A DNA stretch of 64,000 bases from Siansivirga zeaxanthinifaciens CC-SAMT-1 (GCF_000941055.1 NZ_CP007202.1:1732001-1796000), one strand, 5' to 3'. Counted from the stretch's first letter, positions 52,474 through 61,203 are shown. Program-made: numbers and translations. Notes: generated by a model not told the origin, from the sequence alone.

Positions 52474-54735
52474 ATGATTAAACTTAAGTATTATTTCTTC
52501 AGTGTAGTTCTTATTTCTGCCAGCTTATTCTCGCAAGAGCAAACCCCAGTAAGAGAACAAGGTCATACAGATCAAAACAAGTTCAGACAAATGAAAGATG
52601 TGTTGCCTACCCCAAATGAGAGTAGAACAGCTTCAGGTGCTCCAGGTCATTTATACACACAACAACAGGTAGATTATTCTATCAATATTTTGTTGGATGA
52701 AGAAAAAAATAAAATTTTTGGCGACGAAAATATAACCTATCACAATAATTCTAAAGATAAGTTAGAATATTTATGGGTTCAGTTAGATCAAAACATGAGA
52801 TCGAGAACCTCTAAAACTCCAGATATCGCCACAGAAAGTTTTAACGCTCCTTTTAATGGGGTACAATCTTTTACAAAAGCTAATTTAAAAAAGCAATTTG
52901 ATGGCGGTTTTAACATCGATTATGTTAAAAATGAAAATGGTGGCGATTTATCATACACAATTAATCAAACCATGATGCGCATTAATTTACCAAAGCCACT
53001 AGCGCCAGGGGAAACTTTCAAATTTAGCATCAAATGGAATTATAATATTAATGATATTAATGTTGATGGTGGTCGTTCTGGTTTAGAAACCTTTCCAGAT
53101 GGAAATAATAACTACACCATTGCACAGTTTTATCCCAGACTATGTGTGTATGATAATGTTGAAGGTTGGCAAAATATGCAATTCTGGGGACGCAGTGAAT
53201 TTGCTTTAGAGTTTGGAGATTTTGATGTAAAAATTACCGTTCCTGCCGATCATATTATGGAAGCGACAGGCGACTTGCAAAATGCCAAAGATATTTTAAC
53301 GAAAGAACAATTAAAACGTTTAGATCAAGCTAAAAAATCGTTTAAAGATCCAGTTTTTATTGTAACCGAAGCAGAAGCTAAAGTGGCAGAAACAAAGCGT
53401 AGTACAAAAACTAAAACATGGCATTATAAAGCCGAGAATGTTCGGGATTTTGCTTTTGCAACATCTAGAAAATATATATGGGATGCCATGGCTGTAAATA
53501 TTAACGGACGCGCTGTTATGGCTATTTCATTATATCCTAAAGAAGGAAATCCACTTTGGGAAGAGCACTCCACTCGTGTAGTTGCCAATACTTTAGAAGA
53601 ATACTCTAAATTAACATTTGATTACCCATACAACAAAGCCGTATCGGTACATTCAGAAAGACAAGGTATGGAGTACCCAATGATTTGCTTCAACTTTGGG
53701 AGACCAAATGCCGACGGCACTTATTCAGAGCGTACAAAACATGGAATGATTGGGGTAATTACCCACGAAGTTGGTCATAACTTTTTCCCAATGATTGTAA
53801 ACAGCGACGAGCGCCAGTGGACGTGGATGGACGAAGGCTTAAACTCTTTTGTTGAGACCTTAGCAGAGCTAGATTACGATCCAGAATACGAAACAGGAAA
53901 CCTGCCTAAAAATATTGTGCCTTACATGGGCGGTGATCAAAGTTATATTTCACCAATCATGTCTCAAGGCGATTATGTATACCAATTTGGACCCAATGCA
54001 TACACCAAACCAGCTGCTGGTTTATATATGTTAAGACAAACCATCATGGGGTCAGAATTATTCGATTATGCTTTTAGAACTTACGCGCAACGTTGGATGT
54101 TTAAACACCCAACACCAGCCGATTTCTTCCGAACCATGGAAGATGCTTCTGCAATGGATTTAGATTGGTTCTGGAGAGGTTGGTTCTACACCACAGACTA
54201 CACCGATATAGGTGTTAAAGAGGTTAAAAAATATTATTTAACAGACAAACCAACAGAGCAAGCCGAAGAAGCTGCTAAACGTTATAACATGAATCTTGAG
54301 GATTATAAAGATAAATTAATTTATTATGCCGAAGCTCAAGATGGTGTGACGCCTAAAGACGAAAAGAAAATATCAGATTTTAAAGTTTTAAACGATTATT
54401 TACAAACATTAAGTCCTGCCGAAAAAGCAGATTTAAACAAGGCGCCTAATTATTTTTACGAAGTAACGTTCGATAAGCCAGGCGGATTAGTAATGCCTAT
54501 TATTGTTGAAATTACTTTTGAAGATGGCTCTAAAGAAAGAAAAACATTCCCAGCACAAATTTGGAGATACAACGATAAAGAGGTTAAAAAAATATTTAAA
54601 ACTGAAAAAGCTATTGCTAGTATTGTTGTCGATCCAGATTTAGAAACTGCCGATGTCGATACTACAAACAATACTTGGCCTAATAAAGAAGAGAAAAGTA
54701 AATTCGATCAATTTAAAGAGAAAGTAAAAGGATAA
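52474..54735 (+). CDS. M1-family metallopeptidase, secreted (paralogue 1)
   Basis: A 753-residue gluzincin aminopeptidase with a signal peptide (about residues 1-19, ending in SLFSQ). The zinc site is in VITHEVGHNFFPMIV (about residues 428-442): HEVGH, then WTWMDEGLNSFVE with the third ligand Glu about 19 residues later. The N-terminal beta domain carries NNSKDKLEYLWVQLDQNMRS. The C-terminal part ends in NNTWPNKEEKSKFDQFKEKV, shared with the next gene. It lacks a T9SS C-terminal sorting domain, so it is likely periplasmic. It starts the tandem pair. Confidence 0.92.
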   Translation: MIKLKYYFFSVVLISASLFSQEQTPVREQGHTDQNKFRQMKDVLPTPNESRTASGAPGHLYTQQQVDYSINILLDEEKNKIFGDENITYHNNSKDKLEYLWVQLDQNMRSRTSKTPDIATESFNAPFNGVQSFTKANLKKQFDGGFNIDYVKNENGGDLSYTINQTMMRINLPKPLAPGETFKFSIKWNYNINDINVDGGRSGLETFPDGNNNYTIAQFYPRLCVYDNVEGWQNMQFWGRSEFALEFGDFDVKITVPADHIMEATGDLQNAKDILTKEQLKRLDQAKKSFKDPVFIVTEAEAKVAETKRSTKTKTWHYKAENVRDFAFATSRKYIWDAMAVNINGRAVMAISLYPKEGNPLWEEHSTRVVANTLEEYSKLTFDYPYNKAVSVHSERQGMEYPMICFNFGRPNADGTYSERTKHGMIGVITHEVGHNFFPMIVNSDERQWTWMDEGLNSFVETLAELDYDPEYETGNLPKNIVPYMGGDQSYISPIMSQGDYVYQFGPNAYTKPAAGLYMLRQTIMGSELFDYAFRTYAQRWMFKHPTPADFFRTMEDASAMDLDWFWRGWFYTTDYTDIGVKEVKKYYLTDKPTEQAEEAAKRYNMNLEDYKDKLIYYAEAQDGVTPKDEKKISDFKVLNDYLQTLSPAEKADLNKAPNYFYEVTFDKPGGLVMPIIVEITFEDGSKERKTFPAQIWRYNDKEVKKIFKTEKAIASIVVDPDLETADVDTTNNTWPNKEEKSKFDQFKEKVKG

Positions 54736-54739
54736 CATT

Positions 54740-57067
54740 ATGGTGAAATCAAAATTTGAAGGGAATAACATTTTAAATAGTTTAATATTTTTTCTTTTTG
54801 TTACAGCCTCTGTATTTGTGCATGCTCAAGAAGCAACACCACGAAAAGGAGGGCATACAAATACAAATAAATTTAAACAATTGTATGAAGAGTTTTCTAC
54901 TCCAAATATGTATCGTTCGGCTTCTGGTGCCCCTGGTGCTGCATACTATCAACAACAGGCAGATTATAAAATGGATATTGTTTTGGACGATAAAAACTCG
55001 AAATTATCTGGTTTTGAAACCATAACATACACTAATAATTCACCAGATAATTTAAAATATCTTTGGGTGCAGTTAGATCAAAACATGCGAGCTAAAACCT
55101 CTAAAACACCATTAATTGAATCTACCGATGTAGCTCCTGTACAGCGTCCAGAACAATTTTACTCATCTTATCTAAAAGAAGATTTCGACGGTGGTTTTAA
55201 TATTCAGGAGGTAAAAGACACCAATGGTAAACCACTACAATACATGATTAACAGCACGATGATGCGTGTAGAGTTACCAGAAGTTTTAAAATCGGGAGAT
55301 AAGTTTTCATTCTCTGTAAAATGGTGGTATAACATCAATAATCATGTTGATGGCCGCGGACGTTCGGGCTACGAATATTTTCCTAAAGACGGAAACAAAG
55401 CCTTTATAATTGCACAGTTCTTTCCAAGAATGGCAGTTTATAACGATGTTGAAGGTTGGCAAAATTCACAATTTTATGGTCGTGACGAGTTTGCTTTACC
55501 TTTTGGTAATTACGAGGTTAACATTACCGTTCCTGCCGATCATATTCTAGACGGTACTGGTAAACTGGTAAACCGCAAAGAAGTTTTTACAAAAGACATG
55601 ATGCAACGTTACGAACAGGCTAAAAAATCGTATGATAAGCCTGTAATTATTGTAACACAAGCCGAAGCAGAAGCTGCAGAAAAAGGGTTTTCTGATAAAA
55701 CAAAAACTTGGAAACTACACGCCGAAAACGTGCGCGATTTTGCTTTTACAAGTTCAAGAAAATACATCTGGGATATGATGGCTGTTAAAATTGGTGGTAA
55801 AGATATCATGGCCGTATCATTATATCCTAAAGAAGGGAATCCGCTTTGGGAAGAATGGTCAACAAAAGCTGTAGCCAGTACTTTAGAGTCGTATTCTAGA
55901 ATGACATTCGATTACCCATACCACAAAGCCATTTCAGTTCATGCCAAAAATCAAGGTATGGAATATCCAATGATTTGCTGGAATTACGGTAGACCAAACG
56001 AAGATGGCACCTATAGCGACCGCGTTAAATATGGCATGATGAGTGTTATTATTCACGAAGTAGGGCATAACTTCTTCCCAATGATTGTTAACAGCGACGA
56101 ACGCCAATGGACCTGGATGGACGAAGGTTTAAATTCCTTTGTTCAATACGTTGCCGAACAAGACTTTGCTAAAAAATATTCAAACGTTTTGTCGCCACAA
56201 GATAAAGTATATCCTTCCAGACGCGGTCCAGCGAAAAACATAATTAGTTACATGGCCGGTAATCAAGATTTTATTGCACCCATTATGACTAAAGGTTTAA
56301 ACACCTACCAATTCGGTAATAATGCTTACGGTAAGCCAGCTACGGCTTTAAATATTTTACGTGAAACCGTTATGGGCGAGGAGCTATTCGATTACGCATT
56401 TAGAGAATATGCTCACCGTTGGATGTTTAAACACCCAACACCAGAAGATTTCTTTAGAACCATGGAAGATGCCACCGCATTCGATTTAGATTGGTTTTGG
56501 AGAGGTTGGTTTTACACAACAGACTGGGTAGATATAGGAATTAAAGATGTTAAAAAATACTACGTATCCTCCGAACCAAACAAATACATCAAAGATTTAG
56601 CTAAAGAAAACAATCGTAGTTTAAGCGATTTACCACCTTTAGTGTATTTGGTAGAAGAGGGCAGCGACGAATTTAAAGAAACCCTTAAAAACGGTTCGGT
56701 ACTAGATAATTCTACCTCACTTAAAGAATATTTAATGGATAATTTTACGCCCGAAGAACGTAAAAATATAAAGCAACCTAAATATTTCTACAACATTACC
56801 TTTAACAAACCAGGCGGATTGGTAATGCCCATTATTGTAGAGTACACCTATGCCGATGGGTCTAAAAAAACAGAAACCTATCCAGCCGAAATATGGAGAT
56901 TGAACGATAACGAAGTTAGTAAAGCCATCGCTTCAGATAAAGAAATTGTAGGCATTCAAATCGATCCAAACGAGGGCACTGCCGATATCGATACATCGAA
57001 TAACACCTGGCCAAAACAAGAGGTTAAAAGCGATTTCGATCAATTCAAATCAAAAGTTAATAACTAA
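54740..57067 (+). CDS. M1-family metallopeptidase, secreted (paralogue 2)
   Basis: A 775-residue paralogue of the preceding gene, more than half identical by eye over its full length. The zinc site is IIHEVGHNFFPMIV followed by WTWMDEGLNSFVQ. The signal peptide runs to about residue 29 (LFFVTASVFVHAQ). An insertion of about 20 residues (KKYSNVLSPQDKVYPSRRG) distinguishes it from paralogue 1 just after the active site, where substrate may enter. The genes are only 4 bases apart and share a terminator after this one. Confidence 0.92.
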   Translation: MVKSKFEGNNILNSLIFFLFVTASVFVHAQEATPRKGGHTNTNKFKQLYEEFSTPNMYRSASGAPGAAYYQQQADYKMDIVLDDKNSKLSGFETITYTNNSPDNLKYLWVQLDQNMRAKTSKTPLIESTDVAPVQRPEQFYSSYLKEDFDGGFNIQEVKDTNGKPLQYMINSTMMRVELPEVLKSGDKFSFSVKWWYNINNHVDGRGRSGYEYFPKDGNKAFIIAQFFPRMAVYNDVEGWQNSQFYGRDEFALPFGNYEVNITVPADHILDGTGKLVNRKEVFTKDMMQRYEQAKKSYDKPVIIVTQAEAEAAEKGFSDKTKTWKLHAENVRDFAFTSSRKYIWDMMAVKIGGKDIMAVSLYPKEGNPLWEEWSTKAVASTLESYSRMTFDYPYHKAISVHAKNQGMEYPMICWNYGRPNEDGTYSDRVKYGMMSVIIHEVGHNFFPMIVNSDERQWTWMDEGLNSFVQYVAEQDFAKKYSNVLSPQDKVYPSRRGPAKNIISYMAGNQDFIAPIMTKGLNTYQFGNNAYGKPATALNILRETVMGEELFDYAFREYAHRWMFKHPTPEDFFRTMEDATAFDLDWFWRGWFYTTDWVDIGIKDVKKYYVSSEPNKYIKDLAKENNRSLSDLPPLVYLVEEGSDEFKETLKNGSVLDNSTSLKEYLMDNFTPEERKNIKQPKYFYNITFNKPGGLVMPIIVEYTYADGSKKTETYPAEIWRLNDNEVSKAIASDKEIVGIQIDPNEGTADIDTSNNTWPKQEVKSDFDQFKSKVNN

Positions 57068-57083
57068 CTTTAAGCAAATAAAA

Positions 57084-57120
57084 ACAAAAAGGGATGCCGT
57101 AAAAAGCATCCCTTTTTTTA
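57084..57120 (+). terminator. Terminator after the M1 peptidase pair
   Basis: AAAAAGGGATGC / GCATCCCTTTTT stem with a CGTAAAAA loop and a T-run. Confidence 0.88.
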
Positions 57121-57175
57121 TAAACATAAACGTTTTATTAACAACAATAAACTAATCAAATTAAAAACAACTTAG

Positions 57176-57183
57176 TATATTTG
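57176..57183 (+). promoter_or_regulatory. -7 promoter element abutting the tatA start
   Basis: TATATTTG ends 4 bases before the GTG start codon, the same spacing as at 41180-41192, so the mRNA should be leaderless. Confidence 0.55.
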
Positions 57184-57187
57184 TAGC

Positions 57188-57475
57188 GTGAAAATACTAC
57201 CTACATTATTATTTATTAGTGGCGCAGAAATAGCCTTCATCCTATTTATAGTGATTATGGTTTTTGGTGCCGATAAATTACCCGAAATCGCTCGCGGTAT
57301 GGGAAAAGGTATGCGCGTACTTAAAGACGCTACCAACGATGTAAAACGCGAAATAAACAATTCGGCCAAAACCAACGGTATCGACACCAGCATCGTTTCA
57401 GATGTAAAAAAACAACTCGATAGCGTAAAAGACGATCTAGACGAATTCACAGGCTCGGTAAAACGAAAACTATAA
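57188..57475 (+). CDS. tatA: Twin-arginine translocation protein TatA
   Basis: A 95-residue TatA/E-type protein: a membrane helix (about residues 10-30, SGAEIAFILFIVIMVFGADK), the FG-x-x-K-L-PE hinge (FGADKLPEIARGMGKGMRVLKD), an amphipathic helix and a charged C-terminal tail. TatA forms the pore used by folded proteins with Tat signal peptides. It starts with GTG; no in-frame ATG is near. The gene stands alone, as is usual in Bacteroidota, where tatC lies elsewhere. Confidence 0.92.
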   Translation: MKILPTLLFISGAEIAFILFIVIMVFGADKLPEIARGMGKGMRVLKDATNDVKREINNSAKTNGIDTSIVSDVKKQLDSVKDDLDEFTGSVKRKL

Positions 57476-57484
57476 ATTCTTTGG

Positions 57485-57600
57485 GCGTTACCCCAAACCT
57501 TTAGTAAGCCAGGTTTGTGGTCGGGCTATACGTTACAATCTTTTTGCTCGTACCCTCGCAAAAAGGATTTCCACTGCTATCCCTAACGCAACGCCACCCA
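57485..57600 (+). repeat. Structured intergenic repeat, copy 3
   Basis: Closing stem GCGTT (57485-57489) / AACGC (57585-57589), with a possible alternative pairing to a second ACGCC at 57590-57594. It has a first hairpin (CCCCAAACCT / AGGTTTGTGG), a core GTCGGGCTATACGTTACAAT, a second stem ATCTTTTTGC / GCAAAAAGGAT and the end motif TCCACTGCTATCCCT. It begins 10 bases after the tatA stop. The 57476-57657 gap holds nothing else. Confidence 0.8.
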
Positions 57601-57657
57601 AGTAAAGTGCACTTAAAAGTATTTACAGCTTTACCAAAGGCCTTATAAAATAAATCT

Positions 57658-58299
57658 CTATAGTTTTCTACTAACGGTTAAACCATCTCGAATAGGTAGT
57701 AAAACAGTTTCTATTCTTGGGTCGTTTTTTAAAAGCGTGTTATAATCTAAAACAGCTTTTGTAGAAGTATCTTTAGCATCTAAGGGCTCTACAACCTTTC
57801 CATGCCACAGCACATTATCCGATAAAATTATACCACCCGGATTAAGCTTATCAATAATGGCATGAAAATAATTCACATAATTAGGTTTGTCAGCATCAAT
57901 AAAAACCAAATCAAACATGAGATCCAGTTGAGGTATCACCTCAAGGGCGTTCCCCAAATGCTGAAAAATTTGATGTCCGTATCCCGATTTGTCAAAGTAT
58001 TTTCTTTGGAAATCAACCAATTCTTCATTCACATCAATGGTATGTACTTCCCCGTCTTTTTGAACACCTTCGGCCAGGCAAAGTGTAGCATAGCCCGTAA
58101 AAGTGCCCAATTCTAAAATGTATTTAGGATGTTTAAGTTTAGAAATCATACTTAAAACACGTCCTTGATAAGGACCGCTAAGCATAATAGGTTGTAATAT
58201 TTTTTGATAGGTTTCGCGTGTAAGCTGTTGTAATAATTCTGGTTCGGCTTCCGAGTGTGCCACAACATAATCATCTAAATCTTCAGGTAAAAAATACAT
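57658..58299 (-). CDS. O-methyltransferase (catechol/caffeoyl-CoA type)
   Basis: A 213-residue SAM-dependent O-methyltransferase of the Methyltransf_3 family. SAM-binding motif ILELGTFTGYATLCLAEG (about 59-76), acidic motif EVHTIDVNEEL and metal-binding DLVFIDADKPNYVNYFH (about 132-148), with the later DNVLWHGKV. These enzymes methylate catechol or hydroxy-aromatic groups. It is the last gene of the kynurenine cluster, and its start overlaps the ACMSD-like stop by one base, so a hydroxylated kynurenine product is a possible substrate; that is inference. Confidence 0.9.
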   Translation of the reverse strand: MYFLPEDLDDYVVAHSEAEPELLQQLTRETYQKILQPIMLSGPYQGRVLSMISKLKHPKYILELGTFTGYATLCLAEGVQKDGEVHTIDVNEELVDFQRKYFDKSGYGHQIFQHLGNALEVIPQLDLMFDLVFIDADKPNYVNYFHAIIDKLNPGGIILSDNVLWHGKVVEPLDAKDTSTKAVLDYNTLLKNDPRIETVLLPIRDGLTVSRKL

Positions 58300-59381
58300 T
58301 AACTTAAAATTCTATTTATTAATTTTTGTTTAGCAGCCTCGTCTTCACCACAAAGCCATTTTATTACATTGTCTTGCCAAATGGCATCGTGTTCTGTTGG
58401 CGTAATAATCTTGCGCTCTAAAGCTAAATCTAATATTTTTCCGGGGTACGACGATTGTTTTGCGCTTTCCATTTCACCCAAAGGGTACGGGTCGTCTAAT
58501 CCCATAAGCACCTGTTTCGAACCATGATTTTTTATAAGTAATTCCAAGTCACCAGTATCATGAACTAAGGTGTCGAAAAAAATGTTTTTATGGCCAACAG
58601 CTTTTCTGGGGTGGTGTTTTCCTTCAAACAAATCGGGTCTGCCATCAAACCCCTGTATACGTCGTCCTAAATTAATTTGAGCTAATTGTCCGCCATGCGC
58701 AAAACAAGTTCGCATGTTCGGGTATTTTTCCTGATAACCGTTTAAAGTTAAAAAATGGTAAGCATCGGCACATTGTGCTAACATCCAAATTAAATGAAAA
58801 CGCCATGAGGTGTTCTCCAGTTTTATAAATTTTTCACCATCGTAGGGATGAATTTCTACGGCTAAATTGTATTTGTTAGCCAATTCAAAAATGGGTTCGT
58901 TTTCCTCATCAAAAATACAACGCCAGGTACCAATGGTATCCATAAAATGCGTTGGTAAACAAAGCAGTTGTAGGCCGTGAGTTTCAACACACCGTTCAAT
59001 TTCCCAGCAAGCGCTTCTAACAAAACCAGGATGCACCACAAAACCACAAGTAAATTTACTCGGATTATCATGTTGTATGCGGGCATTAAAATCATTTTGA
59101 AAACGTAAGGCCTGCTTCATTTCCTCAACACGTAAACCATTACCATACAATTGCGATAAATTCAATACAACTGCATGGTCAATTTTGTTGCGTTCCATCC
59201 ATTCCAGTTTTTCGTGCAAGAAAAAACTCGAGTCGGTAACGGGGCGGCTCCAATCTTTTTGCAACATATATTTTCGGTCTTTATCAACCCAAAAAATACC
59301 TTTTTCCTGCATAAAACTCGGAATTTCTTCCGGGTAGGGCAGTAAATGCGAATGTCCGTTAATACGAAGTTTACGTGTCAT
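58299..59381 (-). CDS. ACMSD-like amidohydrolase (aminocarboxymuconate-semialdehyde decarboxylase)
   Basis: A 360-residue TIM-barrel protein of the amidohydrolase_2 family. A His-x-His zinc motif stands at the N-terminus (RINGHSHLLPYPEEIPSF), further ligands in AVEIHPYDGEKF and CFAHGGQLAQIN, and an Asp in VLMGLDDPYPLGEM. Placed directly behind haaO it fits 2-amino-3-carboxymuconate 6-semialdehyde decarboxylase, which takes the HAO product toward catabolism rather than NAD synthesis. Substrate assignment rests on the cluster; the fold assignment is firm. Confidence 0.87.
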   Translation of the reverse strand: MTRKLRINGHSHLLPYPEEIPSFMQEKGIFWVDKDRKYMLQKDWSRPVTDSSFFLHEKLEWMERNKIDHAVVLNLSQLYGNGLRVEEMKQALRFQNDFNARIQHDNPSKFTCGFVVHPGFVRSACWEIERCVETHGLQLLCLPTHFMDTIGTWRCIFDEENEPIFELANKYNLAVEIHPYDGEKFIKLENTSWRFHLIWMLAQCADAYHFLTLNGYQEKYPNMRTCFAHGGQLAQINLGRRIQGFDGRPDLFEGKHHPRKAVGHKNIFFDTLVHDTGDLELLIKNHGSKQVLMGLDDPYPLGEMESAKQSSYPGKILDLALERKIITPTEHDAIWQDNVIKWLCGEDEAAKQKLINRILS

Positions 59382-59387
59382 AAAAAT

Positions 59388-59921
59388 TTAATCAATTTTT
59401 ACTTTTTTTGGAGGTTCCATAATTTCACCACAATTAGGGCAGGTGCGTTTATCTTCGTCGCTGTAATAATGGTCGAAAATTTTAGGCATATCGGTTTCAA
59501 TATTCTTAACAGCAAAATCTTCTTCATAAAGTTTTGTTGTACAATTTTCGCAAAACCAAAGCAGGGCATCTCGCATACCTTCGGGACGCTTATATTCAAT
59601 AACCAACCCAACGGTATTGGCGCCGCGTTGTGGCGAATGTGGTACTTTGGGAGGCAATAAAAATATCTCACCCTCTTTTATGGTTATATCTTTAGGCGTA
59701 CCCTTATCGATAACTTTTAAAACGATATCGCCTTCAACCTGATAGAAAAATTCTGGGGTTTCGTTGTAATGATAATCCTTACGATTGTTGGGGCCACCAA
59801 CCACCATCACAATAAAATCGCCATCCTTCCAAACCACTTTATTACCCACCGGAGGCTTTAATAAATGTCTGTTTTCTTCAATCCAGGCTTTAAAATTTAT
59901 TGGTGAAACTAATTTGCTCAT
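59388..59921 (-). CDS. haaO: 3-hydroxyanthranilate 3,4-dioxygenase
   Basis: A 177-residue non-haem iron cupin enzyme that opens the ring of 3-hydroxyanthranilate. The Fe-binding residues are visible: His in KDYHYNETPEFFYQVEGDIV, Glu in the same stretch, and His in FLLPPKVPHSPQR. A C-terminal rubredoxin-like iron site with two Cys-x-x-Cys motifs (LWFCENCTTKLYEED and RTCPNCGEIMEPP) is present, as in the bacterial form. It is followed 6 bases later by the ACMSD-like gene and preceded by repeat copy 4. Confidence 0.95.
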   Translation of the reverse strand: MSKLVSPINFKAWIEENRHLLKPPVGNKVVWKDGDFIVMVVGGPNNRKDYHYNETPEFFYQVEGDIVLKVIDKGTPKDITIKEGEIFLLPPKVPHSPQRGANTVGLVIEYKRPEGMRDALLWFCENCTTKLYEEDFAVKNIETDMPKIFDHYYSDEDKRTCPNCGEIMEPPKKVKID

Positions 59922-59937
59922 TCCATTATATTTTATG

Positions 59938-60015
59938 GCGTGTCCCTATCGGGTCAGGCTTTCCGCTAAATCTTTTTGTGAAAAACAAAAAGGATATCGC
60001 TTCAATCCTTCACGC
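59938..60015 (+). repeat. Structured intergenic repeat, copy 4
   Basis: The shortest copy. Closing stem GCGTG (59938-59942) / CACGC (60011-60015) differs from copy 1 at one compensated pair. First hairpin CCC-tat-c-GGG, core GTCAGGCTTTCCGCTAAATC, second stem ATCTTTTTGT / ACAAAAAGGAT, end motif ATCGCTTCAATCCTT. It lies between the SDR stop (60037) and the haaO start (59921), within the kynurenine cluster. Confidence 0.8.
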
Positions 60016-60036
60016 GGGTTTATTTGTGAGTTAAAT

Positions 60037-60819
60037 TTACAAAGATTTTGTTCGGCCACCATCAACAGGTATGTTAATTCCGTTAATATAACCAGCCGCT
60101 TCGCTAGCAAGAAAAGTTACCGCATGGGCCGTTTCTTCGGGTTTTGCAAAACGTTTAGCAGGCGTATAATTTTTCATTATTTCGGTCATTTCTTCAATGC
60201 TCGTACCTTCGTTATTTGCTTTTATTTTAATAATTTCATTCAATCTTTCGGTTTCAGTAAAACCAGGTAAAACATTATTAACGGTAATACCAAAGGGCGC
60301 TAGTTCAATAGAAAGTGTTTTACTCCAGTTACCAACCGCACCTCGAATGGTATTGCTTACACCCAATCCAGGAATAGGTTCTTTAACCGAAGTAGATATA
60401 ATATTTATAATTCTACCATAACCAATTTCTTTCATAAACGGAATCACCGTTTGTGCCAACACATGGTTGCATTTAACATGCAAAGTAAAGGCGTTATCAA
60501 ACTCATCTAAACTCGCATTTAAAATGTCCCCACTTCGTGGGCCGCCGGTGTTGTTTACAAGAATATGAAACCCGGTTGTTTTATCGATATACTTAATAAC
60601 TTGCTCTTGTAACTCACGCGGATTAGCAAAATCGGCCACAATATAATTATGGTTTTCACTATTTGGTAATTCGGCTAAAACCTGTTTTAACTTTTCACGA
60701 TTTCTGGCTACCAGAGTAACATTAACGCCTTCGCTGGCTAAAGCGAAAGCTGTTGCTCTTCCTATTCCGGCAGTGCTGCCACAAACTAGGGCGTTTTTGT
60801 TGGTTAAGTTTAAGTTCAT
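60037..60819 (-). CDS. Short-chain dehydrogenase/reductase
   Basis: A 260-residue classical SDR. Cofactor motif ALVCGSTAGIGRATAFAL (the first Gly of the usual T-G-x-x-x-G-x-G is Cys-Gly-Ser-Thr-Ala-Gly), structural NNTGGPRSG (an N-N-x-G-G-P form), catalytic Ser in IINIISTSVKEPI. The catalytic Tyr-x-x-x-Lys reads as NTIRGAVGNWSKTL: the Tyr position looks replaced (Arg/Gly) while the Lys is kept, as in the 3-oxoacyl-like SDR subgroup of this phylum. The position in the kynurenine cluster suggests a role in tryptophan breakdown; the substrate is unknown. Confidence 0.87.
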   Translation of the reverse strand: MNLNLTNKNALVCGSTAGIGRATAFALASEGVNVTLVARNREKLKQVLAELPNSENHNYIVADFANPRELQEQVIKYIDKTTGFHILVNNTGGPRSGDILNASLDEFDNAFTLHVKCNHVLAQTVIPFMKEIGYGRIINIISTSVKEPIPGLGVSNTIRGAVGNWSKTLSIELAPFGITVNNVLPGFTETERLNEIIKIKANNEGTSIEEMTEIMKNYTPAKRFAKPEETAHAVTFLASEAAGYINGINIPVDGGRTKSL

Positions 60820-60820
60820 A

Positions 60821-61198
60821 TTAATAATATCCTAGGTTAAATGTATTTACTCTAATTCTGTCTTCTTTTAAAATATTTGAATATACAATAATTGGCACTA
60901 GCATAAACCCAGCAATCACTAAGCTTGAATAAATACCGCCATATTTAAGTAGAAAAATGGGTACATAGTATATTAAAATGGGGGTTCCAACTAGAAATAT
61001 AGCGCAAGCTATAATCAAAGCAAATTTGGACTCTTTTGCAAACAATTCATTTACTTTAAAAATATTATTGTGTTTACAGTGATTGCATGTTAAAGCTTTG
61101 GTTTTTCCTTCGTACATAACAAATTCAACTCTAGTTTTTTGATTAGAGTTGAAGCATATTTCACGTCTACATTTTATGCACTTTGCAAATAATTTCAT
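60821..61198 (-). CDS. Small zinc-ribbon membrane protein, unknown function
   Basis: A 125-residue protein. Two Cys-x-x-Cys pairs (KCIKCRREICF and TCNHCKHNN) form a probable zinc ribbon in the first 50 residues, followed by two membrane helices (about 62-82 and 88-108). It sits between kmo and the SDR gene in the same operon, 5 bases from kmo and 1 base from the SDR gene. Such arrangements suggest a membrane-bound accessory role, but no family is recognised. Confidence 0.8.
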   Translation of the reverse strand: MKLFAKCIKCRREICFNSNQKTRVEFVMYEGKTKALTCNHCKHNNIFKVNELFAKESKFALIIACAIFLVGTPILIYYVPIFLLKYGGIYSSLVIAGFMLVPIIVYSNILKEDRIRVNTFNLGYY

Positions 61199-61203
61199 AA
61201 AAA

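Noticed and set aside
59399-59671. Minus-strand ORF of 90 codons within haaO
   Set aside because: Overlaps haaO in another frame, without recognisable domain.
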